Of a stretch of 61,345 bases of DNA, positions 42,284 to 50,553 are shown piece after piece (within the stretch, counting starts at the first letter, position 1; every line of letters begins with the position of its first letter). Source of the stretch: an uncultured Lachnospiraceae bacterium (GTDB lineage Bacteria; Bacillota; Clostridia; Lachnospirales; Lachnospiraceae); contig CANQQG010000005.1 in the NCBI GenBank assembly GCA_947625875.1, forward strand, positions 1 to 61,345, in the 5' to 3' direction. Both the position numbers and the translations under genes were made by a program. The notes under the pieces are model-generated. The model was given only the letters and a program-made list of their open reading frames with translations, was not told where the DNA came from and searched no databases.

Positions 42284-42667
42284 ATGCCATGGGATCTGGA
42301 TTCTGACCGGCCGGTTTTTGCCCAGCTCGTGGAGCGGATACAAATGGACATTGTTTCCGGGCGTTACCGGCCGGGGGAGCGTCTGCCTTCGGTTCGCGAG
42401 CTGGCGGCGGAGGCGGCGGTGAATCCCAATACGATGCAGCGGGCGTTTGCGCAGTTAGAGCAGATGGGGCTTGTTTACACAAAACGCACAAGCGGGCGTT
42501 TTATAACAGAGGATGAAGACACCATCGGCGAGCTGCGCATAAAAATTGCGCGGGAAGAGACAGACCGGTTTGCCGCGCGCATGAAGCGGCTTGGATTTAC
42601 CGAAACGGAAATACTGGCGTTCATGCGGGAATTGATGAAAGGGGAGGAATCATGGGAACATTATTAG
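42284..42667 (+). CDS. GntR-family regulator (YtrA/YhcF type)
   Basis: 127-residue regulator with N-terminal GntR winged helix: PVFAQLVERIQMDIVSGRYRPGERLPSVRELAAEAAVNPNTMQRAFAQL (only key parts matter here: the RLPSVREL and NPNTMQRAF elements). It probably binds the long palindrome at 42214-42259 and represses its own operon. It overlaps the ATPase gene by 16 bases. Ligand unknown. Confidence 0.87.
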   Translation: MPWDLDSDRPVFAQLVERIQMDIVSGRYRPGERLPSVRELAAEAAVNPNTMQRAFAQLEQMGLVYTKRTSGRFITEDEDTIGELRIKIAREETDRFAARMKRLGFTETEILAFMRELMKGEESWEHY

Positions 42668-43350
42668 AATGTAAAGACGTCAGCAAGCGGTTTGGCCAGA
42701 AGACCGCGCTTGCACAGTTAAATATGGCGCTGGAGAGCGGGCGCATTATCGGGCTGCTCGGGCCAAACGGGAGCGGGAAGACGACATTGATCAAACTGAT
42801 CAACGGGCTGCTTGTGCCGGATACGGGAAGCATTTTGTTTCAGGGAAAGCCGGTTGGCGTGGAGAGCAAAAGCCATATCTCGTACCTGCCGGACCATACG
42901 TATCTGAATATGAATGAGCGGGTCAGCGATGTGATCGATTTTTTCCGCGCATTTTATGAGGATTTTGATGCGGATGTGGCGTACGGTATGCTTTCGAGGC
43001 TGCAGATCCGGCCGGAGGATAAATTAAAAACGATGTCCAAAGGCACGAAAGAAAAGGTGCAGCTCGTGCTGGTCATGAGCAGGCGGGCGCAGCTTTATAT
43101 TTTAGACGAGCCGATCGCGGGCGTAGATCCGGCGGCAAGGGATTTTATTTTAAATACGATCATCACAAATTATGAGCCTTCCGCGAGCATTCTTATTTCT
43201 ACGCATTTGATCGCGGATATTGAAAACATACTGGATGAAGTGATCTTTATAAAAGACGGCGGGATCGTCCTTCAGGAATCCGTTGACGACGTTCGTATGA
43301 AGGAAGGAAAATCCATAGACACACTTTTCAGGGAGGTATTCAAATGTTAG
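42652..43350 (+). CDS. ABC transporter ATPase (GntR module 2)
   Basis: 232-residue ATPase: Walker A GPNGSGKTTLI, Walker B LYILDEPIAGVDPAA, switch His in ISTHLIADIE, and a signature degenerated to MSKGTKEKVQLVL. It works with the membrane protein that starts seven bases before its end. The module resembles bacitracin-type or stress-induced transporters; the substrate is unknown. Confidence 0.88.
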   Translation: MGTLLECKDVSKRFGQKTALAQLNMALESGRIIGLLGPNGSGKTTLIKLINGLLVPDTGSILFQGKPVGVESKSHISYLPDHTYLNMNERVSDVIDFFRAFYEDFDADVAYGMLSRLQIRPEDKLKTMSKGTKEKVQLVLVMSRRAQLYILDEPIAGVDPAARDFILNTIITNYEPSASILISTHLIADIENILDEVIFIKDGGIVLQESVDDVRMKEGKSIDTLFREVFKC

Positions 43351-44141
43351 GGAAATTTATGAAATATGAAGCGAAGGCGTCCGGAAAAATCATGCTGCTT
43401 TTATGCGCGGCGCTTGTCGCTGTGACGGCGATTGAGGGCGTACTGATTGCTGTGCTCAGAAACTGGAGAGGCGAAACGCCGCAGGCGGGAAGGCTGCTTT
43501 TGGGAATATTTTCTGTGGTGTATATATTGGCGCTGCTGATGGCGCTGTTTGGCGCGGTAGTTTATCTGTGTTTCCGGTTTTACCGCAGTATGTTTTCCGA
43601 ACAGGGATATCTGACCCATACCCTGCCGATGAGCAGCGTGCAGATTTTCCATGCAAAGCTCGTGACGTCTTTTGGCTGGCTGGTGGCTGTGATTTTTTTG
43701 GCGCTGTTATCGCTGTCTGCGCTTGGTGTGATTTTCCTGGGAGGTTTCCAGGAGTTTGCGGAACTTCTGGCGGATGTTATCTGTATCGGGCAGGCGCATG
43801 GCGGGAATATTTTTGCAAAATACAGCGCCCTGTTGGCCGGGGGAATGCTGTTGGCTTCCCTGTACATTCTGCTGTTGTTTTTTGCCGGTTTTTCTGTCGG
43901 GCAGCTTTCTAATGCCAATAAAGGCATTTTAGGGCTTGTGGCTTCGATCGCGTTTTATTTTATCGGGCAGATTGTCCAGGCAGTTTTTTGCGTGGCGTGT
44001 GTCATCGGCGTTTCGAATATGGCTGTTGAAAAAGCGCTGGATGGGCTGATCGGAGGCGTGTATTTTATAGAGGCTGCGCTGTGTATTGCGCTGTATGGCA
44101 TAAGCAGGCGCGTGATAAGCAGGCATCTGAATCTGGAATAA
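43344..44141 (+). CDS. ABC transporter membrane subunit (GntR module 2)
   Basis: 265-residue protein with about six membrane segments (for example near 18-40, 55-80, 110-135, 170-195, 205-225, 230-250). It overlaps the ATPase gene, so the two are translationally coupled. It contains RSMFSEQGYLTHTLPMS, a pattern seen in ABC-2-like permeases of Clostridia. Substrate unknown. Confidence 0.78.
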   Translation: MLGKFMKYEAKASGKIMLLLCAALVAVTAIEGVLIAVLRNWRGETPQAGRLLLGIFSVVYILALLMALFGAVVYLCFRFYRSMFSEQGYLTHTLPMSSVQIFHAKLVTSFGWLVAVIFLALLSLSALGVIFLGGFQEFAELLADVICIGQAHGGNIFAKYSALLAGGMLLASLYILLLFFAGFSVGQLSNANKGILGLVASIAFYFIGQIVQAVFCVACVIGVSNMAVEKALDGLIGGVYFIEAALCIALYGISRRVISRHLNLE

Positions 44142-44145
44142 TATT

Positions 44146-44183
44146 GGGGCTGCCGCGTGAACGTTTCTTAACGCGGCAGCCCC
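44146..44183. terminator. Hairpin between convergent GntR module and surface-protein gene
   Basis: GGGGCTGCCGCGT (44146-44158) pairs perfectly with ACGCGGCAGCCCC (44171-44183) across a 12-base loop. No strong U-tract on either side, but the stem is very stable and could serve both directions. Confidence 0.65.
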
Positions 44184-44221
44184 GATCCGGTTTCCTGTTT
44201 TATCTCAAGGACACCGGCGCA

Positions 44222-45079
44222 TTAGTAGTTGTAGAGATATGCGTGGTCAAGATACAGTCTGCAGTGGTCAAATCCGATGGTCTTATATTCATCCGGATAG
44301 CTCTTTGTGACGACGGAAATGTCGCCTGCATTCCTGTCAAGGTTCAGTACGTTTAACGTTTTTGTCATGATCGGGTTGTCGTCGGCGTCGTACATTACGA
44401 TGCATCCCTCGGAAGTGTCTACGCTTTTGAGGCAGTTTATGGTAAAGGTGCATTCCGTCAGGTCGTCAGACTGCCGGTATTCCATTTTATAGGCATTGGC
44501 AAAATGCTTATAATGGGATTTTTTGGTGTTCAGGGAAGTAGCTTTGGCGGAGTCAAATGCTTTTTCCGGGGACGTTTCTACAATTACAGCCGTTGTAGCG
44601 CCCGCGCCCAGGCAATAGTTGTAATAAAGGTCGTCGTCGACGGCATTTCCGTCCTTATACAAAATAAATTTGCAGCTGAAATCTACATCCATTTTATTGT
44701 TGTTTGTGATGTAAGCAAGAAGCTGTGTGTCGCTTAAGGTTTCATAGCGGATGTCGATGTTTTTATTCATCGGCAGTTCCGTTTCTTTGACAGTGATGGA
44801 ACATTTTAATTTTTTTCCGTCAGCGGAAGCTGTCAGTACGGATTTGCCGGTTTTGACCGCTTTTACGCGGCAGGCTTTCTGCGCCTTGCGGACGATTTTT
44901 ACAGCGCTGCCGGACATCCGGAAGGAAACCTTCTTTTTTGCGCCGGATACGCGGATGGTTTTTGTCTGTCCGACCTTTAAGACGACTTTGCCGGTGGATA
45001 TGCCCGCTGCGGCTTTTGGCGTGAGAGGCGTGGAAAGTAAAATTGCAAATGCGAGAAATAATGTTAAGATTTTTTTCAT
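44222..45079 (-). CDS. Secreted protein with an Ig-like domain, function unknown
   Basis: 285 residues. A signal peptide covers about 1-25 (MKKILTLFLAFAILLST). Residues about 28-105 look like a bacterial Ig-like fold (VVLKVGQTKTIRVSGAKKKV, CRVKAVKTGKSVLTASADGKK). The rest is not recognised, with several acidic and Tyr-rich stretches and a few cysteines. It has an AAAGGAGAC ribosome site. Likely exported; no anchoring motif is seen. Confidence 0.7.
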   Translation of the reverse strand: MKKILTLFLAFAILLSTPLTPKAAAGISTGKVVLKVGQTKTIRVSGAKKKVSFRMSGSAVKIVRKAQKACRVKAVKTGKSVLTASADGKKLKCSITVKETELPMNKNIDIRYETLSDTQLLAYITNNNKMDVDFSCKFILYKDGNAVDDDLYYNYCLGAGATTAVIVETSPEKAFDSAKATSLNTKKSHYKHFANAYKMEYRQSDDLTECTFTINCLKSVDTSEGCIVMYDADDNPIMTKTLNVLNLDRNAGDISVVTKSYPDEYKTIGFDHCRLYLDHAYLYNY

Positions 45080-45424
45080 ATAAATTGTCTCCTTTATGAT
45101 AGTGTGATTGCCTATTTACATGATAGAGCGTCAGCGCCGCTTTGCGGCAAAATGCCTGCATGTCAGACGCCTGGACAAAATGGTCTGCAGCCCATTTGCC
45201 GGTTGCCTGAAAAATGCGGATTTTACAGATTGCTCAATCTTGCCAGAGGTTAAATTGCATATCGACATAAGGGATTTTCACGATTCCGGTCATTCGTCAG
45301 AATAAATAGAAAAATGAATACGATACGATAGAAAATTTTAAGCTCTGCGTTCATACATAAATAGACGATTGCAGTATACAGGCGCGGAGCCGTATTTGTC
45401 AACCCTTGTACGGAAAAAGATACA
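45080..45424. other. Intergenic region, no gene supported
   Basis: About 345 bases between the divergent surface-protein gene and the greA-like promoter. It has a small open frame (45108-45305), but no ribosome site, no family resemblance and no strong secondary structure were seen. It may be an eroded remnant or simply spacer. Confidence 0.5.
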
Positions 45425-45453
45425 TTGTCTTTCCCGAAAGATGGTGTTATAAT
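45425..45453 (+). promoter_or_regulatory. Promoter of the GreA-like gene
   Basis: TTGTCT (45425-45430), 17 bases, consensus TATAAT (45448-45453), 42 bases before the ATG at 45496. Confidence 0.82.
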
Positions 45454-45495
45454 GAATGCCGGAAAAATCAGAACACCGGAAAAGGGGGTATTTTC

Positions 45496-45999
45496 ATGTA
45501 TGATAAAATGACGAAAAAAGATATTGCGCGCATGGAAGAGGAGATCGAATACCGTAAGCTGGTCGTGCGCAGGCAGGCGTTAGAAGCGGTGAAAGAGGCG
45601 CGTGCGCAGGGCGACCTGAGCGAAAATTTTGAATACCATGCGGCAAAGCGCGACAAAAATCAGAATGAAAGCAGGATCCGTTACCTGGAAAAAATGATAA
45701 AAACGGCGCAGATCGTAGAGGACAGATCGAGGGCGGATGAAGTCGGTCTGGACAATACGGTGACGGTTTATTTTGAAGAAGATGACGAAACGGAAACTTT
45801 TAAGCTTGTGACGACAGTGCGCGGAAATTCCTTGAAGGGCATGATCAGCATTGATTCCCCGATCGGGAAAGCGGTGCTGGGGCATAAGGTTGGAGACCGC
45901 GTGACGGTTAAGGTGAATGAGGATTACAGCTATGAGGTTGTGATCCGCGCGATTGAAAATACGGTGGACGACGGGACAGACCAGCTGCGCAGGTTTTGA
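45496..45999 (+). CDS. GreA/GreB-family transcription elongation factor
   Basis: 167 residues. The N-terminal coiled coil shows the family tip QGDLSENFEYHAAKRDKNQNE, which inserts into the RNA polymerase secondary channel, and the C-terminal domain has SPIGKAVLGHKVGDRVTVKV. It should restart backtracked polymerase by stimulating transcript cleavage. The N-terminal sequence differs from the main housekeeping GreA, so it may be a paralogue. GGGGG at 45484-45488 serves as ribosome site. Confidence 0.87.
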   Translation: MYDKMTKKDIARMEEEIEYRKLVVRRQALEAVKEARAQGDLSENFEYHAAKRDKNQNESRIRYLEKMIKTAQIVEDRSRADEVGLDNTVTVYFEEDDETETFKLVTTVRGNSLKGMISIDSPIGKAVLGHKVGDRVTVKVNEDYSYEVVIRAIENTVDDGTDQLRRF

Positions 46000-46062
46000 A
46001 TCCGCCCGCGCCTTGCGGATGGAAAAACAGATATGGATCAAATGAGTATAAAGGGGAATTAA

Positions 46063-46719
46063 ATGGAACAGTTAAAATTTGGAAATGTGTTTGACGAGCA
46101 GAGCGCGAAAGAAATGTTGGAGCAGGCTGCGCCGTTTATTGAGCTGATGATGCAGTACCGCTGCGCGCTGATGGAAGTGGAGACAAAATTAAAAGTGCTG
46201 AATGAGGAATTTTCGCTGACGTATGACCATAATCCGTTTGAGTCAATAAAAACAAGGCTCAAAAGCCCGGCGGGCATTATTGAAAAATGCAGGCGGAAAG
46301 GGTTTGACGTGACGCTTGAAAATATAGAAAATAATATGTTTGACATTGCGGGCATAAGGGTGATCTGTTCTTTTCCGGAGGATATTTATCTGCTGGCGGA
46401 TTACCTGATCCAGCAGGACGACATTATCCTGATCAATAAAAAGGATTATATCGCAAAGCCGAAGGAGAACGGCTACCGCAGCCTGCATCTGATCGTGGAC
46501 GTGCCGATCTTTTTGTCGGATGAGAAGAAGCACATGAAAGTGGAGGTGCAGTTCCGGACGATCGCGATGGATTTTTGGGCGAGCCTGGAGCATAAGCTCC
46601 GCTACAAGAAAGATCTGGAAAATTCAGATCAGATCGCAACGGAGCTGAAACAGTGCGCGGAAGAAAGCGCGAGGCTGGATTACCGGATGCAGCAGATCCG
46701 CAACCAGATAGAAAAATAG
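46063..46719 (+). CDS. Small alarmone synthetase (RelQ-like GTP pyrophosphokinase)
   Basis: 218 residues with the synthetase domain only and no hydrolase. Recognisable elements are NPFESIKTRLKSPAGIIEK, DIAGIRVICSF, KENGYRSLHLIV (the G-loop-like region) and EVQFRTIAMDFWASLEHK, with catalytic acidic and basic residues in place. It should make (p)ppGpp from ATP and GTP or GDP as a stress response. RelQ-type proteins are regulated by pppGpp and mRNA binding, which cannot be read here. A strong orphan RNA promoter follows. Confidence 0.9.
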   Translation: MEQLKFGNVFDEQSAKEMLEQAAPFIELMMQYRCALMEVETKLKVLNEEFSLTYDHNPFESIKTRLKSPAGIIEKCRRKGFDVTLENIENNMFDIAGIRVICSFPEDIYLLADYLIQQDDIILINKKDYIAKPKENGYRSLHLIVDVPIFLSDEKKHMKVEVQFRTIAMDFWASLEHKLRYKKDLENSDQIATELKQCAEESARLDYRMQQIRNQIEK

Positions 46720-46766
46720 TAAAACATTTAACGTTGTGAGACATCTGGTGTAGCAAGCCTTGCGGA

Positions 46767-46795
46767 TTGACATGGGCAGCTTATTGATATATAAT
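46767..46795 (+). promoter_or_regulatory. Perfect consensus promoter of an orphan RNA
   Basis: TTGACA (46767-46772), exactly 17 bases, TATAAT (46790-46795). Both boxes match consensus, yet no protein gene follows on this strand. Confidence 0.9.
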
Positions 46796-46801
46796 AGGTT
46801 C

Positions 46802-46918
46802 AGGCGTTCAATCGTATCCTAATTTATTTTTACAGGGTGGTTACCTGTAATGTCAAAAGCCAATAAAGGCTTTTGGCTCTGAAAAAGGAAGGCAGATGTA
46901 AATCTTGCCTTCCTTTTT
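46802..46918 (+). ncRNA. Predicted small RNA with three hairpins, no family assigned
   Basis: About 117 bases from the perfect promoter to a perfect 13-bp terminator. Hairpins: TACAGG/CCTGTA (46831-46849), CAAAAGCC/GGCTTTTG (46854-46875) and the terminator (46882-46918). No start codon with ribosome site opens a frame. Not recognised as tmRNA, SRP RNA, 6S or RNase P by eye. Could be a trans-acting regulator or a structured RNA class. Confidence 0.78.
46882..46918 (+). terminator. Terminator of the orphan RNA
   Basis: AAAAAGGAAGGCA (46882-46894) is fully complementary to TGCCTTCCTTTTT (46906-46918), loop of 11 bases. Since the arms end in T5 and A5, it can also act on the minus strand for the hydrolase gene. 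Confidence 0.95.
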
Positions 46919-46937
46919 ACGGTCATGCATATTTTAA

Positions 46938-48098
46938 CTAATGAATCCGGATTTTCTTGATCGCGCTTGTCTTGCCATAATAGGTAACGCCATTGATCTT
47001 TTTATAATCCCGAACGGTAATGTAATAGGTTTTCTTTGATTTCAGCAGTTTGGAATTGCTGCGAAAAGTTGTTTTGGCGGTTGTGGCAAGCGTGCGGTAC
47101 GTTCCCTTTTTGGAAGCCGCAAAACGGATCTGATAACCATCGGCGTTTTTCACAGGCTTGATTTTTACTGTTAGCCTATATTTGCTGCCGCTTGTCATAG
47201 ACTGGATGGAGGCGGCTGCGGGCGCATGGTTGTTTTTCAGCGCGCGGATGATCAGGTCTGCGATCGCCTGATGCCCTTCTTTGGAAGGGTGCGGGTCGAG
47301 CCGGATGCCGGATGGGTTCGACAGGTTGATGTTTACATTCGTAAGCGTCCCCTTTTCAAATGGCGTGTAAACGTCCACCAGCGTATATTCTTTTGCCGAA
47401 GCGGAAAACGCGCGGTTGATCTCCGCAATATAAGTTTCCGCAAGCGCGCCGATGATGGGAACCTTGACAAACGGATTATAGATGTTTGTGACGTAGATTT
47501 CCGCGTGCGGCGCTTTTTCCCGAAACAGGGCAAGGATATGCGCAAATTTTTCCGGAAATGCGTTTGCCTGCGCATGGAGCAGCGCGTTGTCGGACAGTTC
47601 GCTGATCAGCCCGGAAGCCTGTTCATATAAAGCGGCTGCGGCGGAAAAATCAATTTCCGGCAGGACGGACTGCCCGCTCATGTCCGGCAGGTCAGAAGCG
47701 TCAATTCCATAATAATCCATGACGATCTGGATAAACGGCAAAAGCAGGTCGTTCGATCCGATGGAAACAGTAATAACGTCCGCATTGGCGAGATCCGCGT
47801 CGGCTTTGCCCGATTCCAACAGCTCGATGCAGTCTTCACTGTCTGTCCCGCTGACCGCATAATTGATGGCGGACGTTTTCAGGAAATTGCCGGTTAATGC
47901 CTGATAACTGTCAGCGGGCGCGGACGTCTGGTCAGCCGCATAGTTGTTTAGCCCGTAGCCCGCCGCAATGCTGTCGCCGAAAGCGACATATTTGTATGCG
48001 CCCGGATTTTCTTTTGCGTGGACGTAATAAAAGGCGGCCGAGAGCGAAACGGCGAAAACGCAGACAACCGTAAGAAAGGAATAAAGTCTTTTTTTCAT
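46938..48098 (-). CDS. Secreted SGNH/GDSL hydrolase with fibronectin-like tail
   Basis: 386 residues. A signal peptide covers about 1-28 (FLTVVCVFAVSLSAAFYYVHA). Block I is AFGDSIAAGYG with the catalytic Ser, block III is GSNDLLLP, and block V is DPHPSKEGHQAIADLI with Asp and His. The C-terminal 85 residues form a fibronectin type III-like domain (YRLTVKIKPVKNADGYQIRF). It is an exported esterase/lipase-like enzyme, maybe acting on polysaccharide or lipid acyl groups. Promoter at 48131-48159 on this strand. Confidence 0.87.
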   Translation of the reverse strand: MKKRLYSFLTVVCVFAVSLSAAFYYVHAKENPGAYKYVAFGDSIAAGYGLNNYAADQTSAPADSYQALTGNFLKTSAINYAVSGTDSEDCIELLESGKADADLANADVITVSIGSNDLLLPFIQIVMDYYGIDASDLPDMSGQSVLPEIDFSAAAALYEQASGLISELSDNALLHAQANAFPEKFAHILALFREKAPHAEIYVTNIYNPFVKVPIIGALAETYIAEINRAFSASAKEYTLVDVYTPFEKGTLTNVNINLSNPSGIRLDPHPSKEGHQAIADLIIRALKNNHAPAAASIQSMTSGSKYRLTVKIKPVKNADGYQIRFAASKKGTYRTLATTAKTTFRSNSKLLKSKKTYYITVRDYKKINGVTYYGKTSAIKKIRIH

Positions 48099-48130
48099 GA
48101 AAACACCTCTGTTTAAAAAATTCTGTTTTT

Positions 48131-48159
48131 ATTATATCACCGGGGATGGCGGGATACAA
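48131..48159 (-). promoter_or_regulatory. Probable promoter of the SGNH hydrolase gene
   Basis: Minus strand TTGTAT (48154-48159), 17 bases, TATAAT (48131-48136). Confidence 0.6.
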
Positions 48160-48207
48160 CAAAGAAAATATAAAATGTCCGGTGGCGCAGGTTTCCGGCA
48201 AAAAACA

Positions 48208-48236
48208 TTGACACTGCCGTATGAGTATTTTATAAT
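48208..48236 (+). promoter_or_regulatory. Perfect promoter of the G-tract secreted protein
   Basis: TTGACA (48208-48213), 17 bases, TATAAT (48231-48236). The gene is therefore strongly transcribed even though its frame is broken. Confidence 0.9.
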
Positions 48237-48289
48237 TAAACGAGCAGAAATTGTCAGAATCTGCAAAAATAAAAAGGAGGATTTCAAAC

Positions 48290-49442
48290 ATGAGGAAATC
48301 AATGAAATGGAATGTGGAGACATTCAGAAAGGGGCTGTTGCGTGTCTCGGTGATTGGCCTGTGCAGCGCGATGTTTTTAGGGGGGGGGTATTTTTCCGGC
48401 CTCTGAAATAGCTGTTAAGGCTGAAACGGTGGCGGATGATATTGCCGATACGACGACAGACACAGACAATGCGAAGGCAGAAAAGAAAACAGCAGCAAAG
48501 AGCCAGAAGATCACAGTCAAGACGGCAAGCAAGACTTACAAACAGAACACAGTCAGGATGGCGCAGAAAAAATTTAAAATTGGAGCATCCGCAAAAACAG
48601 CGCTCAGCTACAAAGTGTTGAAAGGGAAAAATTACATAAGCGTTGACAAGGACGGTGTAGTCACGATTAAAAAAGGCCTGCCTTGCGGGACATATAAGAT
48701 CAGGGTGACAGCAAAGGCGACGAAAGCGTATAAAAAGGCGACGAAAGACGTTACGATTACGGTTACAAAGTCCACGCCTGTCATGTCGAAGATCCCAATG
48801 AAATGGGATTTGAAAAATAATAAGACAGTGACATGTACATATGCTTATGGGCAATATCTGGAAGAAGGGGAAAACGAGGGTGAAACATCCATAACGAAAT
48901 CAGGTACAATCACCCTGAAGAATTTCAAGAAAACGAAGGGCAGTAAGAAAAATAAAGTGACATTTACCCTGGAATATAATCTTCCGGCTGACAAGCTCAC
49001 ACAGACGGAGATTGATCGTGCGGTTGCTTTTGGCGGGTATAATGAGGCTATGGGTTCTCCGGATATCGCTTGGGGCACAGAGCTTTATTTTACTGCTGTT
49101 GATTATCAGACAGGGGAGTGCCTGGAAGTAAAGAACAGTTATAACGTGACCGTGAAAACCGGAAAATGGAAATATGCCAATACAAAGAAATATACCACTT
49201 CTGATGGCACGGGCTGGTTTCAGGAGTCTCAAAAGAAAAGCATAAAAGTGACGATTGCTTATCCGAAGGATTATAAAGATTTATGTATAGTGGCTGGTGG
49301 AAGCGTGAATCGGAATGCTACAGGCAGCAGTTATTTTAATGGACAGACAACTTTTAATAAAGAAAAAGGCGGTTTGTGGGGGAGTTACGGGTCGTTATCA
49401 AAGCCAGATAAAGCAGTTTGCCACGGTATACGTGTAAAATAA
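48290..49442 (+). pseudogene. Secreted lysine-rich protein interrupted by a G9 tract (possible phase-variable gene)
   Basis: From an ideal AAGGAGG site, ATG at 48290 starts a signal peptide-like stretch that ends in a stop at 48404-48406, just after nine G residues (48380-48388). With eight G, the frame continues into the long downstream open frame to 49442, giving 383 residues. The predicted mature protein is Lys-rich, with an Ig-like stretch (VLKGKNYISVDKDGVVTIKKG) and no known catalytic motif. The perfect promoter, ribosome site and uninterrupted 1 kb remainder argue against simple decay. A homopolymeric sequencing error is the alternative. Confidence 0.75.
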
Positions 49443-49463
49443 TATATAAATAAATATATAAGG

Positions 49464-49502
49464 GCTGCCGTTTTAACGGATGAAAATCCGTGAAGCGGCA
49501 GC
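49464..49502 (+). terminator. Hairpin after the G-tract gene
   Basis: GCTGCCG (49464-49470) pairs with CGGCAGC (49496-49502), enclosing ACGGAT-GAAA-ATCCGT. No long U-tract, so it is a probable but atypical terminator. Confidence 0.55.
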
Positions 49503-49509
49503 TATTATA

Positions 49510-49539
49510 TTGTAAACAAAAACATCAGGCGTTTATAGA
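49510..49539 (+). promoter_or_regulatory. Candidate promoter of the epimerase-cas region
   Basis: TTGTAA (49510-49515), 18 bases, TATAGA (49534-49539), about 115 bases before the epimerase start. It is the only reasonable candidate seen upstream of cas3. Confidence 0.4.
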
Positions 49540-49652
49540 GATTAAAATGTTGCATAGAATGGAGGCGGGCGGATGAGTTAACGAAAATGGCGAAAAAATT
49601 AGAAATTTCAGGATCGTACTTAATATTATTTGAAAAAATATGGAGGGATATT

Positions 49653-50528
49653 ATGGCAGTATATACGTTGGAAAATCAGGAACTTACGATTGAAATCAAT
49701 TCTCATGGCGCGGAACTGGTCTCGCTGAAGGACAATCGGACGCAGACGGAGTATATGTGGTGCGCAGATCCGGCTTATTGGAAGCGCACATCGCCGGCGC
49801 TTTTCCCGGTGGTTGGGGCTTACCGGAACAATGAAATGCGCTATGGCGGGAAAACGTATTCCCTGCCGCAGCATGGCTTTGCGCGCGACATGGAGTTTAC
49901 CCTGCTTTCCCGGTCGGAGGACAGTATCGCATTTGGACTTTCGGATACGGAGGAAACGAGGGAGAAGTATCCGTTCGCTTTTTGTCTGGAACTGTATTAT
50001 CGGCTCGCGGGACGCAGCGTTACGGTCGGCTGGCGCGTGAAAAACCCGGCGGAGACGCCGCTGTATTTTTCCATCGGCGGGCATCCGGCGTTTAACTGCC
50101 CATTGAAAGAAGGGGAACGCCAGGCGGATTATGCGCTGGCGTTTGACGCGGCGGAAAAGATTACGAGCCATGTGCTTGGGAAAGGCGGCGTTACGGATCG
50201 ATATCATGATTATCCGCTGGAAAATGGAAAGCTGCCGATTGCGGAAAACCTGTTTGACGACGACGCGCTCATTATCGAAAATCATCAGGCGCAGCGCGTG
50301 TCGTTGCTGGATCCGGAGGGAAAGGCATATTTGACGGTGGCTTTTGACGCGCCGCTTTTTGGCGTCTGGTCGCCGCCGAAAAAACAGGCTCCGTTTGTGT
50401 GCATTGAGCCGTGGTATGGCAGGGCTGACCACGAGCGTTTTGAGGGGACGCTGGAGGAACGTGAGTGGGGGAATGAGCTGGCTCCGGGAGAGACGTTTGA
50501 GGCATCTTACGAAATTATAATTGCCTGA
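49653..50528 (+). CDS. Aldose 1-epimerase family protein (LacX-like)
   Basis: 291-residue mutarotase-fold protein. It begins MAVYTLENQELTIEINSHGAELVSLKDNRT and contains LPQHGFARDMEF with the conserved His, SIGGHPAFNCP with a second His, and the late acidic FVCIEPWYG. It should interconvert sugar anomers or act on a related sugar. A TGGAGGGA ribosome site fixes the start; a longer frame upstream from 49587 lacks one. Its stop is 25 bases before cas3. Confidence 0.85.
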   Translation: MAVYTLENQELTIEINSHGAELVSLKDNRTQTEYMWCADPAYWKRTSPALFPVVGAYRNNEMRYGGKTYSLPQHGFARDMEFTLLSRSEDSIAFGLSDTEETREKYPFAFCLELYYRLAGRSVTVGWRVKNPAETPLYFSIGGHPAFNCPLKEGERQADYALAFDAAEKITSHVLGKGGVTDRYHDYPLENGKLPIAENLFDDDALIIENHQAQRVSLLDPEGKAYLTVAFDAPLFGVWSPPKKQAPFVCIEPWYGRADHERFEGTLEEREWGNELAPGETFEASYEIIIA

Positions 50529-50553
50529 TGGCGGGAGTGGGTTTTAAAGAGTG

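Noticed and set aside
45108-45305. 65-codon open frame in the intergenic region
   Set aside because: No ribosome site, promoter or recognisable sequence.
48429-49442. Annotating the downstream part as an independent gene with a GTG start
   Set aside because: There is no ribosome site at 48429, while a perfect promoter, ribosome site and signal peptide start at 48290 in the frame that eight G would join.
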